Shown piece by piece: positions 51,583 through 60,913 of a stretch of DNA of 64,000 nucleotides. Numbering within the stretch: position 1 is the first letter of the stretch; each line of letters begins with the position of its first letter. The position numbers were made by a program, and so were the translations under genes. The DNA comes from Pyxidicoccus sp. MSG2 (GTDB lineage Bacteria; Myxococcota; Myxococcia; Myxococcales; Myxococcaceae): the NCBI RefSeq assembly GCF_026626705.1, contig NZ_JAPNKC010000001.1:124001-188000 (forward strand). The letters are read 5' to 3'. Below the pieces are notes generated by a model. It was not told the DNA's origin and did not search any database. It saw nothing but the letters and a program-made list of their open reading frames with translations.

Positions 51583-52494
51583 TCAGCCCTTGCGGGCGTA
51601 GGCCACGGCGAGCTGGCCTGCGAAGCGGGCGTTGTTGATGAGCAGCGCCAGGTTGGCCTTGAGCGTCTTGCCGCCGGTGCGCTTCGCCATCTCCGACAGG
51701 AGGAACGGCGTCACGGCCTTGCCGCGCACGCCCTGCCGGTCCGCGTCCGCGAGAGTGGAGGCGATGTGCAGCTCCACCTCGTTGCGGGGCAGCGAGGTCT
51801 CCTCGGGCGGGGGCACGGTGTAGAGCACACCGCCCTGCCCCAGCGTCTCGAAGCGGGCGCGGGCGATGCGCGCGGCCGTGTCCACGTCGTCCACGCGGTG
51901 CTCCAGCTTCAGGCCGGAGCCACGGCTGTAGAAGGACGGCAGCTCGTCGGTGCCCACGCCGATGACGGGCACACCGGCGGTCTCCAGCAGCTCCATCGTC
52001 TTGGGCAGGTCCAGCACGGACTTGGCGCCCGCGCACACCACGGCGACGGGGAAGCGGGCCAGCGCGGCGATGTCCTGGGAGATGTCCCAGTGCTCGGTGG
52101 CGCCGCGGTGCACCCCGCCGATGCCTCCAGTGGCGAAGACGTGGATGCCGGCGGCGGCGGCGAGCTCGCAGGTGGCGCTGACGGTGGTGCCACCGGAGGC
52201 GCGCGTGGCCACGGCGATGGCCAGGTCGCGAGAGCCCAGCTTGAGCAGACGCTCCTTGCCCTCGGCGAGCCGGCGCATGGCCGTCTCCTCCAGGCCGATG
52301 CACACCTCTCCGTCCACCACGGCGATGGCGGCGGGGATGGCGCCGGCGCGGCGGACGGCCTCCTCACAGGCGCGAGCGGCGGCCAGGTTGTCCGGGTACG
52401 GCAGCCCCTGGGCCACGACGCTCGTCTCCAGTGCCACCAGGGGTTGGCCGGCGTCGCGAGCGCGCCGCACCTCGTCCGAAAAGCGTAGGTCCAT
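51583..52494 (-). CDS. psuG: Pseudouridine-5'-phosphate glycosidase
   Basis: The protein has 303 residues, the normal PsuG length. It splits pseudouridine 5'-phosphate into ribose 5-phosphate and uracil. Family motifs are VAQGLPYPDNL, ASGGTTVSAT, FATGGIGGVHRG and GAKSVLDLPKTMELLET with the catalytic Lys region. The ATG at 52494 starts the conserved protein. The partner kinase psuK is not adjacent, so the pathway genes are split or a general sugar kinase serves it. Confidence 0.92.
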   Translation of the reverse strand: MDLRFSDEVRRARDAGQPLVALETSVVAQGLPYPDNLAAARACEEAVRRAGAIPAAIAVVDGEVCIGLEETAMRRLAEGKERLLKLGSRDLAIAVATRASGGTTVSATCELAAAAGIHVFATGGIGGVHRGATEHWDISQDIAALARFPVAVVCAGAKSVLDLPKTMELLETAGVPVIGVGTDELPSFYSRGSGLKLEHRVDDVDTAARIARARFETLGQGGVLYTVPPPEETSLPRNEVELHIASTLADADRQGVRGKAVTPFLLSEMAKRTGGKTLKANLALLINNARFAGQLAVAYARKG

Positions 52495-52593
52495 GGGCGC
52501 GCGTTTATCCCCCGGCGGGCGTGCGGACAAGCGGTGCCGTGGGGAAACGTCGGCTTGCGCGCGAGAGCGGCTCGCCCTATTCCCTCGGCCGCC

Positions 52594-53508
52594 GTGTCCA
52601 CCTCCGCCGCCGCCACCGCGACTCCCGCTCCCGCACGTACCTTCTCCGCGAACGACCTGGCCATCATCGGCGTGGTCATCGTCTGGGGCACCAACTACAC
52701 GGTGGTGAAGGAGGCGCTGGCCACGATTCCGGCGCTGGCCTTCATGTCGCTGCGCTTCACCATCGCCGCGCTGGCCATGGGCGCGCTGCTGCTGGCGGTG
52801 GAGGGCTGGAAGCCGCTGCCCCGGAAGACGTTCCTCAAGCTCACCGCGCTCGGGCTGGTGGGCAACACGGTGTACCAGGTCTGCTTCATCGTCGGGCTGG
52901 CGCACACCACTGCGGCGAACAGCGGGATGCTCACGGCGGTGACGCCGGTGCTGGTGGCCGCGCTCGGGACGATGCTGGGGGTGGAGCGGCTCACCCGGCC
53001 GCTGGTGACGGGCCTGTCACTCGCGGTGGCGGGCATGCTGCTGGTGGTGAGCGCGCGCGGCCCGGCCCTCGGCGGAGCGACGTGGTTGGGGGATGGGCTC
53101 ATCCTCGCGGGCTGCCTGTGCTGGGCGGTATACACGGTGGGCATCCGCTCGGTGGGCACGGAGGTGTCCGCGCTGCGCATCACCGCCATCACCATGCTGA
53201 CCGGTGCGCCCGGCGTGGTGCTCGCCGGCGTGCCGGCGGTGATGGTGCTGGACACCGCGGGCGTCGGCTTCAATGCATGGGCCGGCGTGGTGTACTCGGC
53301 GCTGGTGCCACTGGTGCTCTCGTACTTCATCTGGGGCCGCACCGTGCAGCGCGTGGGCAGCAGCCGCGCGGCGCTCTACAACACGGGCATCCCCGTGGTG
53401 GCCGCCCTCACCGCCTGGGCCGTGCGGGGCGAGCGCCCCACCCTCCTCCAGGTCTTCGGAGCGGGCCTCATCCTCGCGGGCGTGTTGCTCAGCCGGAGGA
53501 AGTCGTAG
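52594..53508 (+). CDS. EamA/DMT-superfamily transporter
   Basis: The protein has about 304 residues with ten hydrophobic helices arranged as two EamA repeats (IIGVVIVWGTNYTVVKEAL in the first, LILAGCLCWAVYTVGI in the second). Typical substrates are amino acids or metabolites exported or imported with protons; none can be assigned. GTG 52594 is chosen as start, since an upstream in-frame ATG would add 20 residues of atypical sequence. It is divergent from psuG. Confidence 0.8.
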   Translation: MSTSAAATATPAPARTFSANDLAIIGVVIVWGTNYTVVKEALATIPALAFMSLRFTIAALAMGALLLAVEGWKPLPRKTFLKLTALGLVGNTVYQVCFIVGLAHTTAANSGMLTAVTPVLVAALGTMLGVERLTRPLVTGLSLAVAGMLLVVSARGPALGGATWLGDGLILAGCLCWAVYTVGIRSVGTEVSALRITAITMLTGAPGVVLAGVPAVMVLDTAGVGFNAWAGVVYSALVPLVLSYFIWGRTVQRVGSSRAALYNTGIPVVAALTAWAVRGERPTLLQVFGAGLILAGVLLSRRKS

Positions 53509-53523
53509 CCCCCCACGCCCGTG

Positions 53524-53543
53524 CGGACCGGCGCCCCGGTCCG
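53524..53543. terminator. Hairpin between convergent genes
   Basis: A perfect eight-base stem (CGGACCGG with CCGGTCCG) and four-base loop lies in the 39-bp gap between the DMT transporter stop and the stop of the convergent regulator gene. Confidence 0.55.
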
Positions 53544-53547
53544 AGCC

Positions 53548-55251
53548 TCACCCGCGCCGGCCCCGCTCGACGGAGAGGCCGTACTCTTCAATCTTCTTGT
53601 CCAGCGTGGGCCGGCTGATGCCGAGCAGCGCCGCGGCGCGGACCTTCTTCCCGCTCGCTTCTCGCAGGGCCTCGGCGATGGCGTCGCGCTCCAGGCGGGC
53701 CACGCGCTCCTGCAACGTCTGGGGCCCGGTGGAGGCACCACCCTCCTGGATTTCCGGTGGCAGGTGGAGCGCGCCCACGCGGCTTCCGGCGTAGAGCAGG
53801 CCCAGCCGCTCGCCCACCAGTTCCAGCTCACGCACGTTCTGCGGCCACGCATAGTCCACCAGCAGCCGCCGCGCCTCGGGCCCCAGGGTGGGAGGCTCCT
53901 TGCGCGAGCGCCGTGCCGCGCGCGTGGTGAACCCCTCCAGCAGCACGAGCACATCCGCCCTGCGCTCGCGCAGCGGAGGCACCTCCAGCTCGAACCCGAG
54001 CAACCCCCGCGCGAGCGACGCCTCCACCTCGCCCCGTGTGGCCAACAGCGGCAGCGGCTCGAGCGCGGTGGCCAGCACCCGCACGTCCACCGGTTCCTCG
54101 CCGCCCTGCCGGGCCGGAGCGGACCGGCGGGCCAGCAGCCGCGCCAGCCGCTCCGCCGACGGACGCGGCAGCGCCTCCACGTGCTGCAGGAGCAGCGAGC
54201 CCCCATCCGCGCGCAGCAGCGCGGACGTCACCGGCGGCTGCCCCGGAGCGTTGGCACGGCCGAAGAGCGCCTCGTCCACCGCCGGCTGGGGCTGACGGCA
54301 GTCCACCATCACCAGCGGCCCCAGCGCCCGCGGGGAGCGCGAGTGGACCATGCGCGCCAGCAGCGTCTTCCCCGTCCCCGGCTCACCATGAATCACCACG
54401 GGCGCGGCACTCGCCGCCGCGCGCTTGCCCGCGTCCAGCAGGGCGCGCAGCGGCCGCGAGGAGCCCGCCAGCGCCAGGGCGGGAGCCTCCGCCTCCACTC
54501 GCGAGCGCACGGCCGTGTACGCCTCACCGCCCAGCCGCCCCAGCGCGGCGAGCAACTGCCCCTCGCCCTCGGTGAAGGCGGGCTCGGCCCGAGTCACGTA
54601 CAACACGCCGAAGGGCATGCCGCCCGAGGCCACCAGCGGCGCGCACATCACGTCGTCCGACTGGCTCAACTCCTTGCGCTCCAGGGCCGCCTGGGCCATG
54701 GCGCGCGGCACCGTCAGGGCCTCCGCGCCCACCACCGAGGCGGTGAGCAGCCCCCCGCTGCTGCCCAGCAGCGCCGCCGCCCGGTCCGCGTTGAGCGCGT
54801 GCGCCGCCTCGTCCGCCAGCCGCCGCAGCACCATGGCCTCGCTGGTGGCACCGAGCAGCGCCGTCCCCGCCGAGTACATCGCCGCCGCCGTGCCCACGTG
54901 CGGCAGCACCTCCTCGATGGGCACGTGCCCGTGCGGCGCGGGCCCGCCCTCCACGAGCGTCACCGCCGGAGGCTCGAAGAGGGCCGTCGTCGTCCCCACG
55001 CGGACGCGGTCCCCCGGCTGCAGCGCCACCTCGCCGGAGAGGCGCTCTCCGTTGACCAGCGTCCCGTTGCGCGAGCGCAAGTCGCGGATGCGCACCTGCC
55101 CCTCATGGAGGGTGAGCAGCGCGTGCTTGCGCGAGACCTGGTCGTCCTCCAGGGGGATTTCACACGACGGGCTGCGGCCGATCGTCGCTTCCGTGAGCAC
55201 CTCGTAGCGGCGCCCCGCGGATGGACCGGTGAGCAGCAGTAATGCGGGCAT
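53548..55251 (-). CDS. FHA-GAF-AAA+-Fis protein with degenerate NtrC-type ATPase
   Basis: The protein has 567 residues. The FHA domain (about 15-85; IGRSPSCEIPL, VSRKHALL, SRNGTLVNG), a GAF-like domain, an NtrC-like AAA+ domain and a Fis-type helix-turn-helix (KVRAAALLGISRPTLDKKI) follow in order. Walker A is intact (GEPGTGKT). The GAFTGA loop that contacts sigma-54 is missing, Walker B reads LLLQHVEAL where DE is expected, and the sensor Asn is gone. It should not open sigma-54 promoters and may act as a phospho-Thr-controlled DNA-binding repressor or co-regulator. Confidence 0.85.
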   Translation of the reverse strand: MPALLLLTGPSAGRRYEVLTEATIGRSPSCEIPLEDDQVSRKHALLTLHEGQVRIRDLRSRNGTLVNGERLSGEVALQPGDRVRVGTTTALFEPPAVTLVEGGPAPHGHVPIEEVLPHVGTAAAMYSAGTALLGATSEAMVLRRLADEAAHALNADRAAALLGSSGGLLTASVVGAEALTVPRAMAQAALERKELSQSDDVMCAPLVASGGMPFGVLYVTRAEPAFTEGEGQLLAALGRLGGEAYTAVRSRVEAEAPALALAGSSRPLRALLDAGKRAAASAAPVVIHGEPGTGKTLLARMVHSRSPRALGPLVMVDCRQPQPAVDEALFGRANAPGQPPVTSALLRADGGSLLLQHVEALPRPSAERLARLLARRSAPARQGGEEPVDVRVLATALEPLPLLATRGEVEASLARGLLGFELEVPPLRERRADVLVLLEGFTTRAARRSRKEPPTLGPEARRLLVDYAWPQNVRELELVGERLGLLYAGSRVGALHLPPEIQEGGASTGPQTLQERVARLERDAIAEALREASGKKVRAAALLGISRPTLDKKIEEYGLSVERGRRG

Positions 55252-55314
55252 GGGGCGCGGAGCGTAGCGTTCCGCCGGAGCCGGGCAAGCGCTCCCTGTG
55301 CCCCGCCGCACGGA

Positions 55315-56487
55315 CTACATGGGCCGCTCGGCGTTCAGGAGGGCGCGAATCTCCCGCTCGTCCAGCGTCCGCCCCTCGCGGGTGATGGCCAGCGCGTTCA
55401 CCTGGGTCTCATCCACCTCCACGTGGGCGCCCTTGCGCCACTCCGTGGTGTGCACCGCGCCATCAATCAGCTTCCCCACCACGCTCCCCTCGTCCCGGGC
55501 CATGACCTCCAGCCAGAGGTTCTCCACCACGGTGCCACCATCCGGGTGGGTGTCGAAGGGCGCGCGCACCAGGAAGGTGAGCGGCTCCATCAGCCCCTTG
55601 CGCTGGAAGCGCGCCAGGAACGAGGGCAGCAGCGCCTGGGCCTCGCGGCGCATGGCCTGCGTCTGCTCGTCGGGCTCCTTCTCGAAGCGCTCGCGGTACG
55701 GCGCCAGCAACTGCGACGTGTTGTGCCGGCCCAGGGGCGACACCACGGAGAGGAACAGCCCCTCGTGGCCCTCGAACGTGTCCAGCGGCACGCCCAGCAG
55801 GTTGGTGCGCGCCTCCTCCGAGGGCACGAGCATGAAGGTCTGCCCCTCGCTGGTGCCCACCTGCGAGCGCAGCGCCGGCCCCTGCCCGAAGGCCAGGTCC
55901 GTGCACAGCTCGTGGAGGAAGCTCTCCGCCGCCAGCAGGTCGCCCTCCGCGAGGTGGAAGATCTCCAAATCCCGGGCGCCGAACTTCTCCATGCCGTGCG
56001 AGTGGACCCACAAGGGCGTGTCGCCCTCGGTGGCCTCCACGGCGTGCAGGTGCACGTGGTCCCGGATGTCGAAGTCCAGCTCGGTGATTTCCACCACGTC
56101 GTCGGGCTCGTGGAGCTTGAAGGCGGTGACGTCCACCAGCACGCCCTGCACGTGCTCCAGCAGCGTGCGCACGGCCCACAGCGCCTCGAAGACGGGCAGC
56201 GTGGGCTGCGGCCCGCCCGGCTCCACCGACAGCCGGTAGAAGGCCTTGGAGCGCCCCAGCCGCTCGAAGGCCTCCGGGCTGCCGCTGAAGACGCTCTTGT
56301 TGAAGCGCGGCAGGTGCTCCGCCCCCACCGTCAGCCGGACCTTCACCTCCGAGCTGTCCGCCTTCAGCGTGAAGCCCTCGCCATCCTCGTCCGGGGTGAA
56401 CTCCACGTCGTCCGTCGCGAACGACGCACGCAGCGCGTCAAGCGGCGCCGGCCCATCCTGCTCGATGGCGAGGAGGTAGACCTCCAT
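55315..56487 (-). CDS. DUF2314-containing protein
   Basis: The protein has 390 residues and no signal. The C-terminal about 70 residues (LWLEVMARDEGSVVGKLIDG, VEVDETQVNALAITREG) look like DUF2314, often found in proteins with long N-terminal regions that may be linked to polymorphic toxin or immunity families. The rest is mixed alpha/beta with no motif I know. Its ATG shares one base with the stop of the upstream nucleoside kinase gene (TGATG), so they are coupled. Confidence 0.6.
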   Translation of the reverse strand: MEVYLLAIEQDGPAPLDALRASFATDDVEFTPDEDGEGFTLKADSSEVKVRLTVGAEHLPRFNKSVFSGSPEAFERLGRSKAFYRLSVEPGGPQPTLPVFEALWAVRTLLEHVQGVLVDVTAFKLHEPDDVVEITELDFDIRDHVHLHAVEATEGDTPLWVHSHGMEKFGARDLEIFHLAEGDLLAAESFLHELCTDLAFGQGPALRSQVGTSEGQTFMLVPSEEARTNLLGVPLDTFEGHEGLFLSVVSPLGRHNTSQLLAPYRERFEKEPDEQTQAMRREAQALLPSFLARFQRKGLMEPLTFLVRAPFDTHPDGGTVVENLWLEVMARDEGSVVGKLIDGAVHTTEWRKGAHVEVDETQVNALAITREGRTLDEREIRALLNAERPM

Positions 56488-57101
56488 CACAGGTGCTTCT
56501 CTATCTGTCGGAAGAGGTCCACGCGGTCCACCAGGTTGGTCAGGTAGTCGAGCTTGTCCGTGGCCAGCACGAGCACGGGCGACAGCCGGTAGTTCTCGAA
56601 CCACTCCTCGTACAGGGCATTGAGGCGCTGCAGGTAGCGGGTGGGGATGTCCTTCTCCATGGTGCGCCCGCGCAGGCGGATGCGCTCGCGCAGCGTCTGC
56701 ACGGGGCAGCGCAGGTAGATCATGAGGTCCGGGGGCCTCAGGGACTCGGAAATCGTCTCGTAAAGCTCGCAGTACGTCTTCCAGTCACGCTTGTCGATGA
56801 GCCGCTGGCGGTGGAGATTCTTGGCGAATATCTCCGCGTCCTCGTAGAGGGTCCGGTCCTGGAGCACGGTGCCGGGCGTGCGCTCGAGCTCCCGGTGCAG
56901 GCGGAACTTGTGCGTGAGGAAGAAGAGCTGCGAGCGGAACGCCCACGTCTTCATGTCCTTGTAGAAGTCGGCCAGATACGGGTTCTGGTCGTTGGGCTCG
57001 AAGGACGGAGTGAGGCCGTACTTCCGACAGAGGAATGACGTGAGCTCCGTCTTCCCGGCCCCGATGTTGCCCGCGATGGCGATGAACTTTTTCCTGGCCA
57101 C
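56487..57101 (-). CDS. Deoxynucleoside kinase
   Basis: The protein has 204 residues. P-loop GNIGAGKTEL, a DRTLYEDAEIFA region (the substrate-positioning DRS/ERS motif) and the lid Arg cluster LRERIRLRGRTME place it in the dNK/dGK/dCK family, which phosphorylates deoxynucleosides for salvage. GTG 57101 is the best start, giving the normal family N-terminus ARKKFIAIAG; AAGGGTGG just upstream may be the ribosome-binding site. It is coupled to the DUF2314 gene. Confidence 0.85.
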   Translation of the reverse strand: MARKKFIAIAGNIGAGKTELTSFLCRKYGLTPSFEPNDQNPYLADFYKDMKTWAFRSQLFFLTHKFRLHRELERTPGTVLQDRTLYEDAEIFAKNLHRQRLIDKRDWKTYCELYETISESLRPPDLMIYLRCPVQTLRERIRLRGRTMEKDIPTRYLQRLNALYEEWFENYRLSPVLVLATDKLDYLTNLVDRVDLFRQIEKHL

Positions 57102-57336
57102 GCCACCCTTGCTTGTAACCCCGGCGAGCGGCGCGCACCAGAAACAACGTGTAGGTAGGACGTGGTAGAAGAAGTGCATGCTCCGCCAGCCTCCAGCCCA
57201 CCGCGTCACCGGTGCCGCCACCCTCCAGGGTGGGCTCGGCCGCCCGGTCGCCGGGCAAGAGGCATGGGTGGAGCGTGTCCGCGGCCCCGGCGACCCGCCG
57301 ACCCGCCGCATCGGCCCCGCGGAGGGGGGCTGAGGG

Positions 57337-58131
57337 ATGCGCAAGCTCTTCTGCATTTTCGTTGCCGTGGTGTGGTCGGCGGTCTGCTTTACCCTGGCCA
57401 TCCTGGCCATGGTGTTGACGTTGAATCCCGCCAACTCGGTCTGGGTCGCTCGCGAGCTCTGGTCGCCGGTGCTGCTGTGGGCGGGCGGCGCCAAGCTGGA
57501 GGTGCTCGGCCAGGAGAACGTGGACCCGAAGCGCCCCACCATCTACGTGGCGAATCATCAGTCCACCATCGACATCCCCGCGCACTTCATGGCCGTGCCG
57601 GTGCCCTTCCGCTACGTGGCCAAGAGCCAGCTCAAGTGGGTGCCGTTCATCGGCTGGTACCTGGCGCTCGCCGGCCACGTCTTCGTGAACCGCTCCAACC
57701 GGGCCAAGGCCATCGCCTCGCTGGACTCGGCCGCGGCGAAGATTCGCGGCGGGGTGAGCATCTTCCTCTACCCGGAGGGCACCCGCTCGCCGGACAACCG
57801 CATCCTCCCCTTCAAGAAGGGCCCCTTCGCGCTGGCCCTGAAGTCCCGCGTCCCCATCTGCCCCGTCACCATCGAGGGCTCCGGGAAGCTGATGCCCAAG
57901 TCCACCTGGAACATCACCCCCGGGCCGGTCCGCGTGAAGATTGGCAAGCCCATCGACACCACCGGCTTCGCGGAGGATGACCGCGAGGGGCTTGCCCGCG
58001 CCGTGCGCGAGGTCATCATCGCCGACAGCCTGTCTCTCGGCGGACTGGGCGGTGACGTGGATGACGCCGTCGCCGCCGCGGGCGTCGAGGGCGTCAGCAC
58101 CGCGCGCCCGCGCGCCACCTCCTCGACCTGA
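57337..58131 (+). CDS. plsC: 1-acyl-sn-glycerol-3-phosphate acyltransferase
   Basis: The protein has 264 residues and makes phosphatidic acid in membrane lipid synthesis. The N-terminal membrane helix (VVWSAVCFTLAILAMVLTL) is followed by the HX4D motif NHQSTIDI, FVNRSN, YPEGTRS and VTIEGSG, the four conserved acyltransferase blocks. The tail after residue 225 is non-conserved Ala/Arg. It is followed 12 bp later by a TPR lipoprotein gene and is divergent from the nucleoside kinase gene. Confidence 0.9.
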   Translation: MRKLFCIFVAVVWSAVCFTLAILAMVLTLNPANSVWVARELWSPVLLWAGGAKLEVLGQENVDPKRPTIYVANHQSTIDIPAHFMAVPVPFRYVAKSQLKWVPFIGWYLALAGHVFVNRSNRAKAIASLDSAAAKIRGGVSIFLYPEGTRSPDNRILPFKKGPFALALKSRVPICPVTIEGSGKLMPKSTWNITPGPVRVKIGKPIDTTGFAEDDREGLARAVREVIIADSLSLGGLGGDVDDAVAAAGVEGVSTARPRATSST

Positions 58132-58143
58132 GACGTCCCCACC

Positions 58144-59526
58144 GTGAAGACGACCCGTCCGTTCCTGTCGCGTCCCTGGCTCCGCGTCGCCGTGCTCGGC
58201 CTGGGCCTGGCCACCGGCTGCACGCACACCGCGGCCTCCACCTCTGGCGGCCGTCCCTTGGACTCACGGGCGAGAGCCCGTGCGTACCTGGAGGAGAACC
58301 AGCCGGAGAAGGCGCTCGGGCTGCTGCGGGAGCTGCACCTCCAGGCGCCGAACGACCTGGACGTGGCGCGCACCCTCACGGAGGCCCAGGTGAAGGCGGG
58401 CCACACGGACGCGTGGATAACCGAGCTCCAGGGGCGCATCGCCGCCAGCGAGAGCGCGGTGGACCAGTACATGCTGGGCCTCGCCCTCTTCTCGCGGGCC
58501 CGGGACGCGGGGGCGCCAGCGGTGGCCGCCTTCGAGCGCGCCATCGCCCTGTCCCCGGACACCGCCGAGTACCACTACCGCCTCGGTCTCGCGCGGCTGG
58601 AGTCCGAGCAGTACGCCGCCGCGGTGGAGCCCCTGCGCCGGGCCACCACGCTGGCACCGGAGCGTGCCGGGTGGCGCCTGCCCCTGGCCAAGGCGCTGCA
58701 CCGCACCGGTGACGCCAGCGGCGCCGTGGTGGCCCTGGGCGCCGTGGTGCGCGGGCGGCCCACGCCCGCCGAAGTCACGACGGCGCGGGCGTTGATGGAG
58801 CAGATCGCCGACCCCTTCAGCGGCTTCCCCAAGGCGGCCGAGCCGAAGCTGGAGGAGGGCCTGCGCTACCTGAGGGATCTGGACGCGCCCCAGCACTCCA
58901 TCCTCGCCTTCGAGGAGATTCTGCAGGACTACCCGGACCTGGCGGTGGTGCACGCGCTGCTGGGCCTGGCCTACCAGCGCCTGGACGACGCCGGGCGCGC
59001 GGTGGACGAGTTCAAGCAGGCGATTGAACGCGCGCCCCGCGACGGGAAGAACCAGCTCTACCTGGGCGAGCTCTACCTGGCCCGCCAGCGCCCGGACGCG
59101 GCACGGGAGGCCTTCGAGAAGGCCGTGGCGCTGCACCCGCTGCTGGACGAGGCCTGGTTCCAGCTGGGCGACCTGCACCTCGAGCGGCGTGACTTGAACG
59201 CCGCGCGTGACGCCTTCACCGTGGCCGTGTCACTCCAGCCGGACGCAGTGCCACCACGAGGCAAGCTGGCGCTCGTGTACCAGCTCGAAGGGGACTTCGC
59301 CTCCGCCGAGCGGGAGCTGCGGCGCGTGGTCGAAAAAGACCCGGAGAACATGGAGTTCAGCCTGCGGCTGGGGCTGCTCTTCACCGATCAGGCGCTGAAG
59401 GCCTCGCGGCCGGAGGCGCGGAAGACGGCGGCCGGAGAGGCCGAGCGCTGGCTGAGCAAGGTGCTGGAGGCGCAGCCGGAGAACGCCGTGGCCTCCAGGG
59501 CGCTTCAACAGCTCAAGGCGCAGTAG
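58144..59526 (+). CDS. TPR-repeat lipoprotein
   Basis: The protein has 460 residues starting at GTG, with lipoprotein signal VLGLGLATGC. The whole mature part is TPR units (YHYRLGLARLESEQYAAAVE, AWFQLGDLHLERRDLNAARD). It should sit in the envelope as a protein-binding scaffold. It probably forms an operon with plsC upstream and the single-helix membrane protein gene 36 bp downstream. The partner is unknown. Confidence 0.8.
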   Translation: MKTTRPFLSRPWLRVAVLGLGLATGCTHTAASTSGGRPLDSRARARAYLEENQPEKALGLLRELHLQAPNDLDVARTLTEAQVKAGHTDAWITELQGRIAASESAVDQYMLGLALFSRARDAGAPAVAAFERAIALSPDTAEYHYRLGLARLESEQYAAAVEPLRRATTLAPERAGWRLPLAKALHRTGDASGAVVALGAVVRGRPTPAEVTTARALMEQIADPFSGFPKAAEPKLEEGLRYLRDLDAPQHSILAFEEILQDYPDLAVVHALLGLAYQRLDDAGRAVDEFKQAIERAPRDGKNQLYLGELYLARQRPDAAREAFEKAVALHPLLDEAWFQLGDLHLERRDLNAARDAFTVAVSLQPDAVPPRGKLALVYQLEGDFASAERELRRVVEKDPENMEFSLRLGLLFTDQALKASRPEARKTAAGEAERWLSKVLEAQPENAVASRALQQLKAQ

Positions 59527-59562
59527 CCACCAGCGGGCCCGGCCCTCTACACTCGGTGTCCG

Positions 59563-60216
59563 ATGAGCGACGTTCGCAAGCCTTCATCCCCTGGCACGCA
59601 GCCACCGCGGACGACGTCAAGTCCCGGCACGCAGCCGCGCACGCCAACGAACCCGGGCATGCGGGTCATGACGGCCCAGCGCGCGGCGCCGCTGCAGAAG
59701 GAGAAGGTGGAAGGCCCCTTGGGCAAGCGCCTCGCGGGCGAGGCGTCCAACCACCTCCTCAACGGCCTCTCCATCCTCAAGGAGATGCTGGCCGACTTCC
59801 GTCAGCAGGACCGCTTCTTCAAGTACAAGGCCTCCATCATCGTCGGCTGGCTGGTGATGTCGGTGGCCAGCTTCGCCATCGCCTGTCCCGGCAACTCCGT
59901 GCAGGCGGGTGACATGGACGCGCGCCTGGTGCTCAGCGACAAGCTGGACCGGCCCTCCATCACCATCTGGAACGAGAGCAAGAAGTCCTGGAAGGACATC
60001 GTCGTCACCGTGAACAACCAGTATCAGGCGGCGGTGCCGTCCGTGGCGCCGGGTGAGTTCCTGACGATTACGCCCAAGCAGTTGATGGGCAGCACCGGCT
60101 CCGCGCCCGCGGACCTGCGCTTCCAGACGCTGCAGATGCGCAGCCGCGACGACAGCGCCGACCTGACGGAGGACCTCACCAGGGAGTGGGAGCGCCTCAC
60201 CGCGCCGAAACCCTGA
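59563..60216 (+). CDS. Single-pass membrane protein of unknown function
   Basis: The protein has 217 residues. The first 45 are Pro/Thr/Ser-rich, then a charged helix and one membrane helix near residue 90 ([18 protein letters not shown]), followed by an exported beta-rich domain ([39 protein letters not shown]). The N-terminus is predicted cytoplasmic. It is the last gene before the bidirectional terminator. I do not recognise the family. Confidence 0.68.
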   Translation: MSDVRKPSSPGTQPPRTTSSPGTQPRTPTNPGMRVMTAQRAAPLQKEKVEGPLGKRLAGEASNHLLNGLSILKEMLADFRQQDRFFKYKASIIVGWLVMSVASFAIACPGNSVQAGDMDARLVLSDKLDRPSITIWNESKKSWKDIVVTVNNQYQAAVPSVAPGEFLTITPKQLMGSTGSAPADLRFQTLQMRSRDDSADLTEDLTREWERLTAPKP

Positions 60217-60261
60217 AACACGAAGGGCGCCCTTCCCGGGTGGGAAGAGCGCCCTCGTGTT
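60217..60261. terminator. Bidirectional terminator ending the alpha ribosomal operon
   Basis: A long stem (ACACGA, GGGCGC and TTCCC on the left pairing with GGGAA, GCGCCC and TCGTGT on the right, with a few unpaired bases) lies between the convergent membrane-protein gene and rplQ. Short T-runs flank the stem on both strands. Confidence 0.7.
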
Positions 60262-60305
60262 GCCCCCGGCCCCTCCTCACGGAAGGGCGCGGGAAGCGTC
60301 AGCGA

Positions 60306-60728
60306 CTACTCGGCCTTGGAACCCTCGGCGGCCTCGCCACCCTCGGTGTCGACGGGAGCGGCCTGCGTCGCGGGCCGGTCCACCAGCTCCAGCAGGGCCA
60401 TCTCCGCGGCGTCACCGCGGCGGAAGCCGAGCCGGATGAGGCGGGTGTAGCCACCGGGACGGCTGGCGTACCGGTCCTTGTACTCGCTGAAGACCTTCTG
60501 CAGCACGTCGCGGTCCTTCACCGTACGGGCCGCGAGACGCACGTTGGACAGGCCACCCTTCTTGCCCAGGGTGATGATGCGCTCCGCGATCTTCCGGGCT
60601 TCCTTCGCCTTGGGGACCGTGGTGCGGATCGCCTGGTGCTCGAGGAGCGAGGTGACCATGTTGTTGAGCATCGCGAGCCGGTGGCTCGTGGTGCGGTGCA
60701 GCTTCCTTTGTCCGACCTTGTGACGCAT
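60306..60728 (-). CDS. rplQ: 50S ribosomal protein L17
   Basis: The protein has 140 residues. Canonical L17 N-terminus ([20 protein letters not shown]) and [18 protein letters not shown]; an Ala/Glu-rich tail after residue 118 extends it slightly beyond E. coli L17. Last gene of the alpha operon, 185 bp after rpoA with a long hairpin between them. Confidence 0.97.
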   Translation of the reverse strand: MRHKVGQRKLHRTTSHRLAMLNNMVTSLLEHQAIRTTVPKAKEARKIAERIITLGKKGGLSNVRLAARTVKDRDVLQKVFSEYKDRYASRPGGYTRLIRLGFRRGDAAEMALLELVDRPATQAAPVDTEGGEAAEGSKAE

Positions 60729-60825
60729 CGTCGTGCTCCAGGCCCTTCAGGGCCCAACCACTCCGGCCGTATCAGGTACCGGGTGGGAAGGGCGGACCCG
60801 GCACGGGGCCCGCCACTGCGGTTCG

Positions 60826-60852
60826 GAGCCGGAACAAAAAGTCCCGGCTCCC
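60826..60852. promoter_or_regulatory. Strong hairpin between rpoA and rplQ
   Basis: An 11-pair stem (GGAGCCGG with CCGGCTCC as the outer eight pairs), with a TTTTT loop on the coding strand. There is no T-run after the stem. It may lower rplQ expression relative to rpoA or direct mRNA processing. Confidence 0.55.
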
Positions 60853-60913
60853 CTCCCCCCGCGCCGCTGACTGCCGTGCCCGGCGGCGCGCGAGGAGGTG
60901 CTGCGAGAAGACA

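Noticed and set aside
57218-57233. Inverted repeat CCACCCT-N2-AGGGTGG upstream of plsC
   Set aside because: The two-base centre is too tight for a full hairpin and such GC palindromes are expected by chance here. No supporting promoter nearby.
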